Shown here: piece after piece, positions 41,824-51,937 of the stretch
How positions within the stretch are numbered: position 1 is the stretch's first letter
How the letters are laid out: each line of letters begins with the position of its first letter
Origin: an uncultured Amphritea sp.
GTDB lineage: Bacteria; Pseudomonadota; Gammaproteobacteria; Pseudomonadales; Balneatricaceae
Direction: 5' to 3'
DNA: 64,000 bases
NCBI RefSeq assembly: GCF_937127095.1
Contig: NZ_CAKZLP010000060.1
Coordinates: 1 to 64,000 of the forward strand
Position numbers and translations under genes: made by a program
The notes under the pieces: generated by a model
Seen by the model: only the letters and a program-made list of their open reading frames with translations
Told to the model about the DNA's origin: nothing
Databases searched by the model: none

Positions 41824-41886
41824 CCTGGCCGCTATAAAACGAAAAAACGCATCCGATGGATGCGTTTTTGTTCACCGGCTTGCGTC

Positions 41887-43344
41887 TTACAACCCGCCCA
41901 CCAGGGTGTATTTGATCTCCAGGTAGTCATCCATGCCGTACTTAGAACCTTCCCGGCCGGTACCCGACTCTTTGACACCACCGAACGGTGCCACCTCGGT
42001 TGACAGAATGCCATCGTTAACAGCGACCATGCCGTACTCCAGCGCTTCAGACACGCGGAAGACACGGGCATAATCGCGGGTAAAGAAGTACGCCGCCAGA
42101 CCAAACTCAGTGTCATTAGCGATCTGCACCGCTTCCTCTTCAGTGTCAAAACGAAACAGCGGCGCTACCGGGCCAAAGATCTCTTCATGGGCCAGACGCA
42201 TATCCTGGGTGATATCGGCAACAATGGTCGGTTCGAAGAAGTTGCCACCCAGTGCGTGGGGTTTGCCTCCGGCAATAATGCGCGCGCCTTTCGCCACCGC
42301 ATCATCAACCATCGCGGTCACTTTATCCAACGCAGCCCGATTGATCAGCGGCCCCTGCTGGAACTCACCTTGCGAACAGTTGCCCACCTGCAGCTTAGCC
42401 ACCTCTGCCGCATAGCGCTGAGCGAACTCTTCATAGATACCACTCTGAATCAGCAGACGGTTAGCGCACACACAGGTCTGACCGGAATTACGATATTTAG
42501 AGGCGATTGCGGCGGGAATCGCTTTATCCAGATCCGCATCGTCAAAGATGATCAGCGGTGCATTACCACCCAGTTCCATCGAGGTTTTCTTCACCGTGTC
42601 GGCACACTGACGCATCAGCTGTTTGCCTACCGGTGTGGAACCGGTAAAGGACAGTTTGCGCACCACTGAGCTATCGGTGAGGGTTTTGCCCACTTCGATT
42701 GGACGCTTAGTCGTTACAACGTTGATGACGCCTGCTGGAATACCAGCGCGGTCTGCCAGCTCCATCAACGCCAGCGCCGATAGCGGCGTATCTTCAGCGG
42801 GCTTGATAATCATGGTGCAGCCCACCGCCAGTGCCGGCGCACATTTACGGGTGATCATCGCATTGGGGAAGTTCCAGGGGGTGATCGCTGCCGTTACGCC
42901 AATCGGCTCTTTGGTGACGATAATGCGCTTGTCCGCTGCATGGGACGGGATAACATCACCGTAGGCCCGTTTGCCCTCTTCCGCATACCATTCGATAAAC
43001 GATGCGCCATACAATACTTCACCGGCGGATTCTGCAATCGGTTTGCCCTGTTCAGCGGTCATCAGAATAGCCAGATCGTCTTTGTTGGCAACGATCAGTT
43101 CAAACCACTTACGTAACAGCACTGAACGCTCTTTAGCGGTTTTCTTTTTCCAGCTTTTAAAGGCGATGTCAGCGGCCACGATGGCGGCTTCGGTTTCTTC
43201 CGCTCCCAGGTCTGGCACGGTGGCGATCTGCTCACCGGTGGCTGGATTCAGTACCACATTGGTTTCGCCGTTCAGTGCATCGATCCACTGACCGTTTACG
43301 TAGGCTTGTTGCTTTAACAATGAAGGGTCTTTAAGGGTAATCAT
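41887..43344 (-). CDS. gabD: Succinate-/glutarate-semialdehyde dehydrogenase
   Basis: ITPWNFPNAMITRKCAPALAVGCTMIIKPAEDTPLSALAL; FTGSTPVGKQLM; MELGGNAPLIIFDDADLD. Start at MITLKDPSL. Confidence 0.9.
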   Translation of the reverse strand: MITLKDPSLLKQQAYVNGQWIDALNGETNVVLNPATGEQIATVPDLGAEETEAAIVAADIAFKSWKKKTAKERSVLLRKWFELIVANKDDLAILMTAEQGKPIAESAGEVLYGASFIEWYAEEGKRAYGDVIPSHAADKRIIVTKEPIGVTAAITPWNFPNAMITRKCAPALAVGCTMIIKPAEDTPLSALALMELADRAGIPAGVINVVTTKRPIEVGKTLTDSSVVRKLSFTGSTPVGKQLMRQCADTVKKTSMELGGNAPLIIFDDADLDKAIPAAIASKYRNSGQTCVCANRLLIQSGIYEEFAQRYAAEVAKLQVGNCSQGEFQQGPLINRAALDKVTAMVDDAVAKGARIIAGGKPHALGGNFFEPTIVADITQDMRLAHEEIFGPVAPLFRFDTEEEAVQIANDTEFGLAAYFFTRDYARVFRVSEALEYGMVAVNDGILSTEVAPFGGVKESGTGREGSKYGMDDYLEIKYTLVGGL

Positions 43345-43457
43345 ATGTGACTCCAAAAACAGCAATGCCGCCCGATAGTGATATCCGGGCGAGCATCAGA
43401 ATACAGAACTATACAATTTAACTATAAACAAGCATCTTAACGGTCATTCACTGAGTA

Positions 43458-44666
43458 TCAAGCGACAACCTTTTGTGCTTTTAATTGTGCGATCTCTTGT
43501 TCAGACAACCCCAGTCCGGCCAACACCTTATCGGTATGCTGTCCCAGTGTGGGTGGAGCCGCGTTGTACTCTATCGGGGTGTGCGAAAATTTCACCGGAC
43601 TGGCAACACCCGGCACACTTCCACAGTCTGGATGAGGCAGATCAACCTGCATCTGCCGATGTTTCACCTGCGGATCAGCAAACACTTTATCCAGCGTATT
43701 GATCGGCCCGCACGGCACACCGTGTAGCCCCAGATTTTCCAGCCACCAGTCACTGCTATGACTGCGCATCATCTCAGCCACCAGCGGCGTCAGCTCGGCA
43801 CGATTTTCAACCCGCAGCGAGTTGGTGGTAAAAGCCGGGTTATCCGCCAGCTCCGGCGCACCTGCCAGCGTACAGAATTTGGCAAACTGACCGTCATTGC
43901 CCACCGCCAGAATGATGTGACCATCAGCTGTCGGAAACGCCTCATAGGGGACGATATTCGGATGGGCATTCCCCAGACGTACCGGCGGCTTGCCACCCAC
44001 CAGGTAGTTCATCGCCTGATTCGCCAGCGTCGCCACCTGTACATCCAGCAGTGCCATATCGATATGCTGGCCGATACCGCTCTCGTTCCGATGCAGCAAA
44101 GCAGCCTGAATAGCATTACAGGCATATAAGCCTGTCATCACATCCACCAGGGCGACGCCGACCTTCATTGGCTGACCATCGGGATCTCCGGTGACGCTCA
44201 TCAGACCGCCCATCGCCTGGATCATAAAGTCATAACCGGCCCGTTGCGCATAGGGACCGTCCTGACCAAAACCGGTGACAGAGCAGTAGATCAGCCCGGG
44301 ATTAACCGTTTTCAGGCTGGCATAGTCGAGACCATATTTTTTCAGGCCACCGACTTTATAATTCTCAATAACAACATCGACCTCAGCCGCCAGACGCTTA
44401 ATCAGCGCCTGCCCCTCAGGGCTTGTCATATCAATCGCAATCGAGTGTTTGCCCCGATTCGCCGCATGAAAATACGCTGCGTCCGTGGGGTTACCATCCT
44501 GGTCCTTCACAAACGGAGGCCCCCAGCCACGGGTATCATCACCGCAGCCAGGACGCTCCACCTTAATCACTTCGGCTCCGAAATCTGCCAGCATCTGGCC
44601 GGCCCAGGGGCCTGCCAGAATACGACTGAGATCGAGTACTTTGATATGACTCAGCGCGCCAGCCAT
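43458..44666 (-). CDS. CaiB/BaiF family (type III) CoA-transferase
   Basis: LSHIKVLDLSRILAGPWAGQMLADFGAEVIKVERPGCGDDTRGWGPPF. Confidence 0.92.
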   Translation of the reverse strand: MAGALSHIKVLDLSRILAGPWAGQMLADFGAEVIKVERPGCGDDTRGWGPPFVKDQDGNPTDAAYFHAANRGKHSIAIDMTSPEGQALIKRLAAEVDVVIENYKVGGLKKYGLDYASLKTVNPGLIYCSVTGFGQDGPYAQRAGYDFMIQAMGGLMSVTGDPDGQPMKVGVALVDVMTGLYACNAIQAALLHRNESGIGQHIDMALLDVQVATLANQAMNYLVGGKPPVRLGNAHPNIVPYEAFPTADGHIILAVGNDGQFAKFCTLAGAPELADNPAFTTNSLRVENRAELTPLVAEMMRSHSSDWWLENLGLHGVPCGPINTLDKVFADPQVKHRQMQVDLPHPDCGSVPGVASPVKFSHTPIEYNAAPPTLGQHTDKVLAGLGLSEQEIAQLKAQKVVA

Positions 44667-45853
44667 CAGAAGAACGCCTGAATGCCTGTCATCGCACGAC
44701 CCAGAATCAGGGCGTGAATATCATGCGTACCTTCGTAGGTATTCACCGCTTCAAGGTTCATCACATGACGAATCACGCCAAACTCATCGGAGATGCCGTT
44801 ACCGCCGTGCATATCCCGGGCAACCCGGGCGATATCCAGAGACTTACCACAGTTGTTGCGCTTCATCAGCGAGATCAGTTCAACCGGGCAACGATTGTCA
44901 TCCATCAGACGGCCCATCTGCAGACAGCCCTGTAGACCCAGAGAGATCTCAGTTTGCATGTCAGCCAGTTTCTTCTGCACCAGCTGGTTTGCAGCCAATG
45001 GACGCTGGAACTGAATCCGGTCAAGGGTGTACTGACGGGCAGCGGTCCAGCAGAACTCAGCCGCACCCAGTGCTCCCCAGGCGATACCGTAACGGGCTTT
45101 GTTCAGACAGCCAAACGGACCGGCCAGTCCTTCAACATTCGGCAGCAGGTTTTCGTCAGGCACAAACACATCCGCCATAACGATCTCACCAGTCACAGAG
45201 GCGCGCAGAGAGAACTTACCCTCAATCTTAGGCGCACTCAGTCCCGGCATACCTTTTTCCAGAACAAAACCGCGAACCACGCCGTCCAGCTTCGCCCAGA
45301 CGACAAACACATCGGCAACCGGCGAGTTGGTAATCCACATCTTCGCGCCTTTGAGGATGTAACCACCATCCACTTTGGTTGCGCGGGTTTTCATGTTATT
45401 TGGATCAGAACCCACATCCGGCTCGGTCAGACCAAAACAGCCGATCCACTCACCTGATGCAAGTTTAGGCAGATATTTCATGCGCTGTTCTTCACTACCG
45501 TAAGCGTAGATCGGGTGCATCACCAGTGAAGACTGCACCGACATAGCCGAACGATAACCACTGTCGACCCGCTCAACTTCACGGGCAACCAGGCCGTAAC
45601 ATACATAGTTAACTTCTGAACCACCGTACTGCTCTGGTAGCGTAGATCCCAGTAAGCCAAGTTCACCCAGCTCCTGCATAATTTCGGTGTGGAAAATCTC
45701 GTTACGGTTTGCTTCAGTCACCCGCGGTAACAACTGACCCTGACAGTAATCACGAGCGGCATCACGTACCATGCGCTCCTCTTCGGTCAGTTGAGTTTCC
45801 AGGGAGAACGGATCTTCCCAGTTAAATGCAGGCTTTGTAGAAGATTTGCTCAT
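44666..45853 (-). CDS. gcdH: Glutaryl-CoA dehydrogenase (acyl-CoA dehydrogenase)
   Basis: [86 protein letters not shown]. Confidence 0.92.
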   Translation of the reverse strand: MSKSSTKPAFNWEDPFSLETQLTEEERMVRDAARDYCQGQLLPRVTEANRNEIFHTEIMQELGELGLLGSTLPEQYGGSEVNYVCYGLVAREVERVDSGYRSAMSVQSSLVMHPIYAYGSEEQRMKYLPKLASGEWIGCFGLTEPDVGSDPNNMKTRATKVDGGYILKGAKMWITNSPVADVFVVWAKLDGVVRGFVLEKGMPGLSAPKIEGKFSLRASVTGEIVMADVFVPDENLLPNVEGLAGPFGCLNKARYGIAWGALGAAEFCWTAARQYTLDRIQFQRPLAANQLVQKKLADMQTEISLGLQGCLQMGRLMDDNRCPVELISLMKRNNCGKSLDIARVARDMHGGNGISDEFGVIRHVMNLEAVNTYEGTHDIHALILGRAMTGIQAFF

Positions 45854-46289
45854 GGAACACGCCTCTTGCTTCTCGTTGTGTGCAGCCACCGCTTATGACA
45901 GCGATTTCCAGCAGCTTTCATTGGAATAGTGGCAGCATAATGTTCATTATTTTTTACAAAATCAAGTAGCGTAAACCACTATAGTGATATCGATTTTGTC
46001 CTTATAACGATATTAACGCTCACTGTTATCACAGGTATATGCCCCAACCGGGGGAGGTCTGAAAATCGAACTCAATCATGCCTATCTGCCATTCAGTATA
46101 GCGGCTGTGAAAGGCGAACAGGTACGATACGCTGTGTCCGACACTGCCTGGGCTTATGTTTAAAATACCGATCGCTGTCACTACGCCGCGAGAAACCATA
46201 GCTAACAAAGCATCTGACTAAATGACAGCATAGATCTGTTATGAGCAGATCTGCTAGGATGAACCTATTGAGGCCATTGAGAGTAACCT

Positions 46290-46709
46290 GTGCATCAGAC
46301 ACTGATCCGAGCGTTTTACCTGATAGGCGGCTTTATTTTCGTTCTGTTAGGCATCATAGGGGTATTACTGCCACTGGTCCCGACCACCCCTTTTCTACTG
46401 CTTGCGGCATTCTGTTTTTCCCGCAGCTCGGAACGTCTGCACCAGTATCTGCTCAACCAGCGCTGGTTTGGTCACTATATTCGTGACTGGGAAGAGCACG
46501 GCGTGATACCACTCAGAGCTAAACTGTTCGCTACCAGTATGATGCCGGTGATGATCAGTTACCCACTACTGTTCCTCAGCTTTCACCCCGGTTTAAAAGC
46601 GCTGGCTGGCGCCACCGTTGTCTTTGCCCTCTGGTATGTGTGGAGCAAACCATCAGAACGACCGATGACAACGGAGAAAAAAACGGATACTCCGCGGAAT
46701 ACCTCTTAA
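46290..46709 (+). CDS. DUF454 (YbaN-like) membrane protein
   Basis: LIGGFIFVLLGIIGVLLPLVPTTPFLLLAAFCFSRSSERLHQYLLNQRWFGHYIRDWEEHGVI. Confidence 0.85.
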   Translation: MHQTLIRAFYLIGGFIFVLLGIIGVLLPLVPTTPFLLLAAFCFSRSSERLHQYLLNQRWFGHYIRDWEEHGVIPLRAKLFATSMMPVMISYPLLFLSFHPGLKALAGATVVFALWYVWSKPSERPMTTEKKTDTPRNTS

Positions 46710-46953
46710 CCAGTATCGTTACAATGACGCTCAATACAGTCATTGATAAAACAGTTGTCTCTAAAGCGATTGCTGACAACACTATTGGTTATAAAACTGC
46801 TGGTTATAAAACACACTGTATTAATTATATTCAATAATTTGTGATTTTATATCAATTTACCTCATATTAAATCAACCCCATACTCCTCTCCATTGTCAGG
46901 GCAACACATGTCATGACAGATATATCTAAAGACCGAACTATCAACAGGAGAAG

Positions 46954-49236
46954 ATGGTGAAAACACATATTCCGGGCTTTCCCCGTATTGGCGCGCAGCG
47001 TGAACTGAAATTTGCGCTGGAAGACTACTGGCATGGAAAATCAACCCGCAGCCAGCTGGTTGAAGTGGCTAAGACGTTGCGAATGCAAAACTGGAATATA
47101 CAGGCCGACAGCGGTATGGACTTCGTCACCGTCAATGACTTCTCCCTGTATGATCAGATACTGGATCACTCCGTACTGCTGGGGGTGGTGCCTCAGCGTT
47201 TCAGGGATGGCAGTTGCGACAGTTTTGATAACTACTTCCGCATGGCCCGAGGGCGCGCACCCTCCGGTAGTGCAACCCGTGCCTGCGAAATGACCAAATG
47301 GTTTGATACCAACTACCACTACCTGGTACCGGAGCTATCCGCCAATCAGCAATTTATTCTCAATCCGGAAAAACTCCTGGCAGAGATTGCCGAGGCGCAG
47401 CAACTGGGGCATCGGGTTAAGCCGGTCATCCCTGGCCCGATAACCTATCTGTGGCAGGCAAAATGCGCTGACCAGGCGTTTGACAAACTAACGCTGCTGC
47501 CTGCCCTGCTGGACAGCTATAAAGGCCTGCTGCGGTTGCTGGCCCGCAAGAACATTGACTGGGTGCAGATCGATGAACCCGCGTTGGTGCTGGAACTGTC
47601 CCCTAAATGGCAGGAAGCCTATCGCGAGGCGTACCAGACACTGAGCACCTGCGATACCGGTCTGAAACTGCTGCTGACCACTTACTTTGGCGCACTGGAG
47701 GACAACTTTGACCTGACGGCTTATCTACCGGTAGATGGCTTCCATCTGGATGCGGTGCGTGGCGGTGATGAATTTATTCGTTTCAGCGAGCGGCTGCGTT
47801 CTGATCAGGTACTCTCGGTGGGAGCCATCGATGGCCGTAATATCTGGAAAGCCGATATTACCGCGCTGGCCGAGCGCCTGGCACCGGTAGCCGCGCGCTT
47901 AGGGGAAAACCTCTGGCTCTCCAGCAGCTGTTCACTACTGCATGTGCCGGTGGATCTGGAACAGGAAACCGGTTTTGATACTGAACTGCGCAGCTGGCTG
48001 GCCTTCGCACGGCAGAAGCTGAATGAGATCAGCCTGCTGCAACGGACTTTACAGGGCGAGCACTCCGATCAGTTAGCGGAAAATCTACGGGATGTCACCG
48101 TGCGCACGAAATCCCAGCGGGTTCATCGTATCGAGGTGAAGCGCCGGGTTAACGGACTGAGACCGCAGGATGGTGAACGAGGTCTGCCCTATGCTGAGCG
48201 GGCTATCAAACAGCAGCATAAACTGCAGCTGCCCGCGTTTCCGACCACCACTATCGGCTCGTTCCCACAGACGGCGGATATCCGTTCGGTCCGGGCCCGT
48301 TTCCGCCGGGGCGAACTGGATGAGATCGCCTATACCGCCATTATGCAAGCGGAAATTAAGGACTGTATCGAACGGCAGGAGCGCTATGGCCTGGATATGC
48401 TGGTGCACGGTGAACCGGAACGTAACGACATGGTGGAATACTTTGGCGAACAGCTGGAAGGCTATACCACCAGTCAACTGGGCTGGGTGCAGTCTTATGG
48501 TTCCCGTTGTGTTAAACCGCCGATTATCTACGGCGACATTCTGCGCAAAGCAGCGATGACCGTCAGTTGGAGCCGTTATGCACAGTCGCTGAGCAACAAG
48601 CCGGTTAAAGGGATGCTCACCGGTCCGGTGACCATGTTGCAATGGGCATTTGTGCGCGATGATCAGCCCCGTTCGGAAACCTGTCTGCAGATCGCCCTGG
48701 CGCTGCGGGATGAGGTGGTCGATCTGGAACAAGCGGGCATCGCTGCGATTCAGATCGATGAACCGGCGATTCGTGAAGGCCTGCCGCTGAAGCAGTCTGA
48801 GTGGGATTTCTATCTGCAATGGGCGGTCTATGCGTTCCGCGTGTCTGCCAGCGGGGTACAGCCGCAAACCCAGATCCACACCCATATGTGCTATGCCGAG
48901 TTCAATGACATTATTCAGGCCATTGCCGATATGGATGCCGATGTCATCACCATCGAGACCAGTCGCTCTAATATGGAACTACTGGAGGTGTTTACGGAGT
49001 TTAACTATCCCAACGAGATCGGTCCGGGTGTCTATGATATTCATAGTCCGAATACCCCCACCGTGGAGCAGATTCAGTCACTGATTGAAAAAGCCGCCAC
49101 CCTAATTCCGGCGGAACGGCTCTGGATCAACCCGGACTGTGGTTTGAAAACCCGAGGTTGGGAAGAGGTTGCCACCAGCCTGATCAACATGGTCGCGGCA
49201 GCTAAAATCCTGCGGGAACAACGACTGGCGGCATAG
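46954..49236 (+). CDS. metE: 5-methyltetrahydropteroyltriglutamate--homocysteine methyltransferase (cobalamin-independent methionine synthase)
   Basis: 760 aa; [44 protein letters not shown]. Confidence 0.97.
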   Translation: MVKTHIPGFPRIGAQRELKFALEDYWHGKSTRSQLVEVAKTLRMQNWNIQADSGMDFVTVNDFSLYDQILDHSVLLGVVPQRFRDGSCDSFDNYFRMARGRAPSGSATRACEMTKWFDTNYHYLVPELSANQQFILNPEKLLAEIAEAQQLGHRVKPVIPGPITYLWQAKCADQAFDKLTLLPALLDSYKGLLRLLARKNIDWVQIDEPALVLELSPKWQEAYREAYQTLSTCDTGLKLLLTTYFGALEDNFDLTAYLPVDGFHLDAVRGGDEFIRFSERLRSDQVLSVGAIDGRNIWKADITALAERLAPVAARLGENLWLSSSCSLLHVPVDLEQETGFDTELRSWLAFARQKLNEISLLQRTLQGEHSDQLAENLRDVTVRTKSQRVHRIEVKRRVNGLRPQDGERGLPYAERAIKQQHKLQLPAFPTTTIGSFPQTADIRSVRARFRRGELDEIAYTAIMQAEIKDCIERQERYGLDMLVHGEPERNDMVEYFGEQLEGYTTSQLGWVQSYGSRCVKPPIIYGDILRKAAMTVSWSRYAQSLSNKPVKGMLTGPVTMLQWAFVRDDQPRSETCLQIALALRDEVVDLEQAGIAAIQIDEPAIREGLPLKQSEWDFYLQWAVYAFRVSASGVQPQTQIHTHMCYAEFNDIIQAIADMDADVITIETSRSNMELLEVFTEFNYPNEIGPGVYDIHSPNTPTVEQIQSLIEKAATLIPAERLWINPDCGLKTRGWEEVATSLINMVAAAKILREQRLAA

Positions 49237-49384
49237 TCAGGTCCCGCAAGCAACAACCTCAACACAAGGCTGGGAAGCGATTCCCGGCTTTTTTGTTTCA
49301 CATCCCTTTTCTGTTTCACATCAGCGCAATCATCTGATATTAATCTGCTAACAGCCTGCAAACGCGGTGTTAAAGGAGAACAAC

Positions 49385-49954
49385 ATGGGTCAGCAATTCT
49401 CAGAACTATCGGATAAACATAGTGAGTTTATCGCTGCACAGAAAATCTACTTTGTCGCAACCGCGGCAGCAACCGGACATGTGAACCTGTCCCCCAAAGG
49501 CGGAGATTCCCTGCGGGTGATCAACTCAACCACCCTTGCCTGGTTAAATCTGACCGGCAGTGGCAATGAATCTGCAGCTCATGTGCTGCAGAACTCGAGA
49601 ATGACCCTGATGTTCTGTGATTTTGCAGGTGCACCGCTGATTCTCAGAACTTACGGCGACGCCCGGGTGTTACATCAGACTGATCCTGAATGGCAGCAAT
49701 ACTGCGAGCTGTTTCCCACTACAGTTGCCGCCCGACAGATATTCGTACTGGATATCAGCCTGGTCCAGTCATCCTGCGGCATGTCAGTGCCCTTTTTTGC
49801 TTACCAGGGCGACCGTGATGCGTTAGCTAACTGGGCGGAGAAAAAGGGCAAAAGCGGGATCGAGGCTTACTGGTATAACCGCAATCAGCAGAGTATTGAT
49901 GGTTTCGACACCGGGATTGTCGAGCGCTCCGGGATCAGCGCACCTGAAGAATAG
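49385..49954 (+). CDS. Pyridoxamine 5'-phosphate oxidase family protein
   Basis: KIYFVATAAATGHVNLSPKGGDSLRVINSTTLAWLNLTGSGNESAAHVLQNSRMTLMFC. Confidence 0.85.
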   Translation: MGQQFSELSDKHSEFIAAQKIYFVATAAATGHVNLSPKGGDSLRVINSTTLAWLNLTGSGNESAAHVLQNSRMTLMFCDFAGAPLILRTYGDARVLHQTDPEWQQYCELFPTTVAARQIFVLDISLVQSSCGMSVPFFAYQGDRDALANWAEKKGKSGIEAYWYNRNQQSIDGFDTGIVERSGISAPEE

Positions 49955-50014
49955 GGGTGCTCTCGAGGGCGTTTCTCAAGGGCTTGTGTCCGGAGCTTAT
50001 GTCAGGAGCGAAAT

Positions 50015-50707
50015 GTGATTAAAGTCGGTAATAACATTTGGATTTTTGAAGGTGCGGCCGTGCCGTTTTTTACGCTGCCCTACAGCACGCGGATGACTGT
50101 GGTCAGGCTCGCCGATGATGAGCTATGGATACACAGTCCAATCGCCTTGACAGATGAGCTGATCCGTCAGATTGACCAGTTGGGAACTGTTAAATATCTG
50201 ATTTCACCCAACCCGCTGCACCACCTGTTTATCCAGGCCTGGCAAGATCGCTATCCCGAGGCACTCACCTTTGGCACAAAAGCCCTGCAGCAAAAACGCC
50301 CGGAGATCTGTTTTGAAGGAATTTTCACCCCACATTTTAATGCCCCCTGGGCAGAAGATATCGCACAACTGTTGTTCACCGGCTCCCCTGCTATGGAAGA
50401 GTGTGTGTTTTTTCATAAACCTTCGGCAACACTGATTGTCACCGATCTGATCGAAAACTTTGCCCCCGAGTCATTCACCCCACTGAAACGCTGGGTGGCC
50501 TCTGCCGCAGGCATTTTAGCCCCCAACGGCAAGATGCCCCTGGACTGGCGACTGAGCTTTATGTTCAGCAAAACGAAAGCGAAACAACATCTGCAAAACA
50601 TCTTAAGCTGGCACCCCAAAAAAATCGTTATGGCCCACGGACAGATAATCAACAGCGACGCAGAACACTTTTTAAAACGTTCTTTTAACTGGCTGAATAT
50701 CGACTGA
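50015..50707 (+). CDS. DUF4336 domain protein (metallo-hydrolase-like)
   Basis: 230 aa; WIHSPIALTDELIRQIDQLGTVKYLISPNPLHHLFIQAWQDRYPEALTFG. Confidence 0.75.
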   Translation: MIKVGNNIWIFEGAAVPFFTLPYSTRMTVVRLADDELWIHSPIALTDELIRQIDQLGTVKYLISPNPLHHLFIQAWQDRYPEALTFGTKALQQKRPEICFEGIFTPHFNAPWAEDIAQLLFTGSPAMEECVFFHKPSATLIVTDLIENFAPESFTPLKRWVASAAGILAPNGKMPLDWRLSFMFSKTKAKQHLQNILSWHPKKIVMAHGQIINSDAEHFLKRSFNWLNID

Positions 50708-50758
50708 GACTCATTGCGCTCGCTTGTCACGCCCTGATTTTATCCGGAGATTAACCCC

Positions 50759-51100
50759 TTGCCACACTGTATAGTTGAATATTCAGACACACTCAGATCC
50801 CGGCTTTGCCCATCGACGCTGATGCAAACCGTTTATGAAGGCGCGCTTAAATCGGGGCTGTTTGAAGGGCCTGATATTAAAACCCGGGCACTGGCCTACG
50901 AAGATTTCCTCACCGGAGCAGAGCCCAGACCGTTCATCCACGTAACAATACGTATGTTAAGCGGCAGAACAGATGCGCAAAAACAGCATTTATCTTCTAC
51001 AGTATTAAAGGGGTTAGCAGGTCTGAATCTAACTGGAATATCGTTAACAGTGGAAGTGGACGACATTCACAGAAATAGTTATGCCAAATTGCTTGTCTGA
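50759..51100 (+). CDS. 5-carboxymethyl-2-hydroxymuconate delta-isomerase family protein
   Basis: PHCIVEYSDTLRSRLCPSTLMQTVYEGALKSGLF...IKTRALAYEDFLTG; TTG start. Confidence 0.8.
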   Translation: MPHCIVEYSDTLRSRLCPSTLMQTVYEGALKSGLFEGPDIKTRALAYEDFLTGAEPRPFIHVTIRMLSGRTDAQKQHLSSTVLKGLAGLNLTGISLTVEVDDIHRNSYAKLLV

Positions 51101-51140
51101 CGTTAGTAGCGCCAGACTTTGCTTACCCTGAGAGGTCTGT

Positions 51141-51791
51141 ATGTTAGCAGGTCATATTGGTGCAGCGCTGGCCATCAGCCATCTGGATCGGCGCGTTAAT
51201 TTAGGTGTACTGGTCGCGGCATCACTGCTGCTCGACCTGTTGCTCTGGAGCTTTATTCTGTTTGGCTGGGAATCGGTCATGGTTCCTGATAATTATGCCG
51301 AACAGCATCAACTGAAATTCAATTTCGCCTATTCTCATAGCCTGTCTGCTGCGGTTATCTGGTCAGCAATGGCGGGGGCCGCCTCGTTTCTGTGGTATGC
51401 CGAACATAAAGGCTTAGGCTTTCGTGCCGTCTTTATGGTTTCGGTAGCAGTATTATCCCACTGGCTTCTGGATTTTACCGTGCATAATCCCAACATCCCG
51501 TTATTGGGTGAGGCCTCTTTCAAAGTCGGCCTGGGGCTCTGGGATAACATGCCGCTTGCGCTTTTATTCGAGGGAGGCATACTCGTCAGCGGACTTTTCC
51601 TGTTCCTTTTCGCTGCCAATATCTCAGCCCTTAAAATGAGCGCTATCACCATTATCTGCTTGCTGGTACTTGCGACCACGGTAGTTAGCATGACGATTGC
51701 CCCGGCGCCCCCGTCAACGGTCACATTAGCGGAAAGTTCGCTGGTGATAATCCTGGTTACCTGTCTGCTGACCGGGTGGCTGGCGAAGTAA
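51141..51791 (+). CDS. Integral membrane protein
   Basis: Multiple hydrophobic segments; conserved-looking HIGAALAISH, SHSL, SHWLLDF. Confidence 0.65.
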   Translation: MLAGHIGAALAISHLDRRVNLGVLVAASLLLDLLLWSFILFGWESVMVPDNYAEQHQLKFNFAYSHSLSAAVIWSAMAGAASFLWYAEHKGLGFRAVFMVSVAVLSHWLLDFTVHNPNIPLLGEASFKVGLGLWDNMPLALLFEGGILVSGLFLFLFAANISALKMSAITIICLLVLATTVVSMTIAPAPPSTVTLAESSLVIILVTCLLTGWLAK

Positions 51792-51850
51792 GCTATGGAA
51801 GTAAAGCTATAAAACCACGTGTTATCAGACGCTCGGTGCTTTTTATTATA

Positions 51851-51910
51851 AGCACTTACATAAGCACTTACATAAGCACTTACATAAGCACTTATATAAG
51901 CACTGTTATC
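51851..51910. repeat. 12-bp tandem repeat (about 5 copies)
   Basis: agcacttacata x3, agcacttatata, agcactgttatc. Confidence 0.95.
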
Positions 51911-51937
51911 AACACTTTTATCGACACCAGGTCAGTA

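Noticed and set aside
46820-46953. Cobalamin riboswitch upstream of metE
   Set aside because: The spacer is too short and I see no B12-box-like sequence.
51851-51910. CRISPR array
   Set aside because: Units are contiguous 12-mers with no unique spacers; no cas genes in the window.
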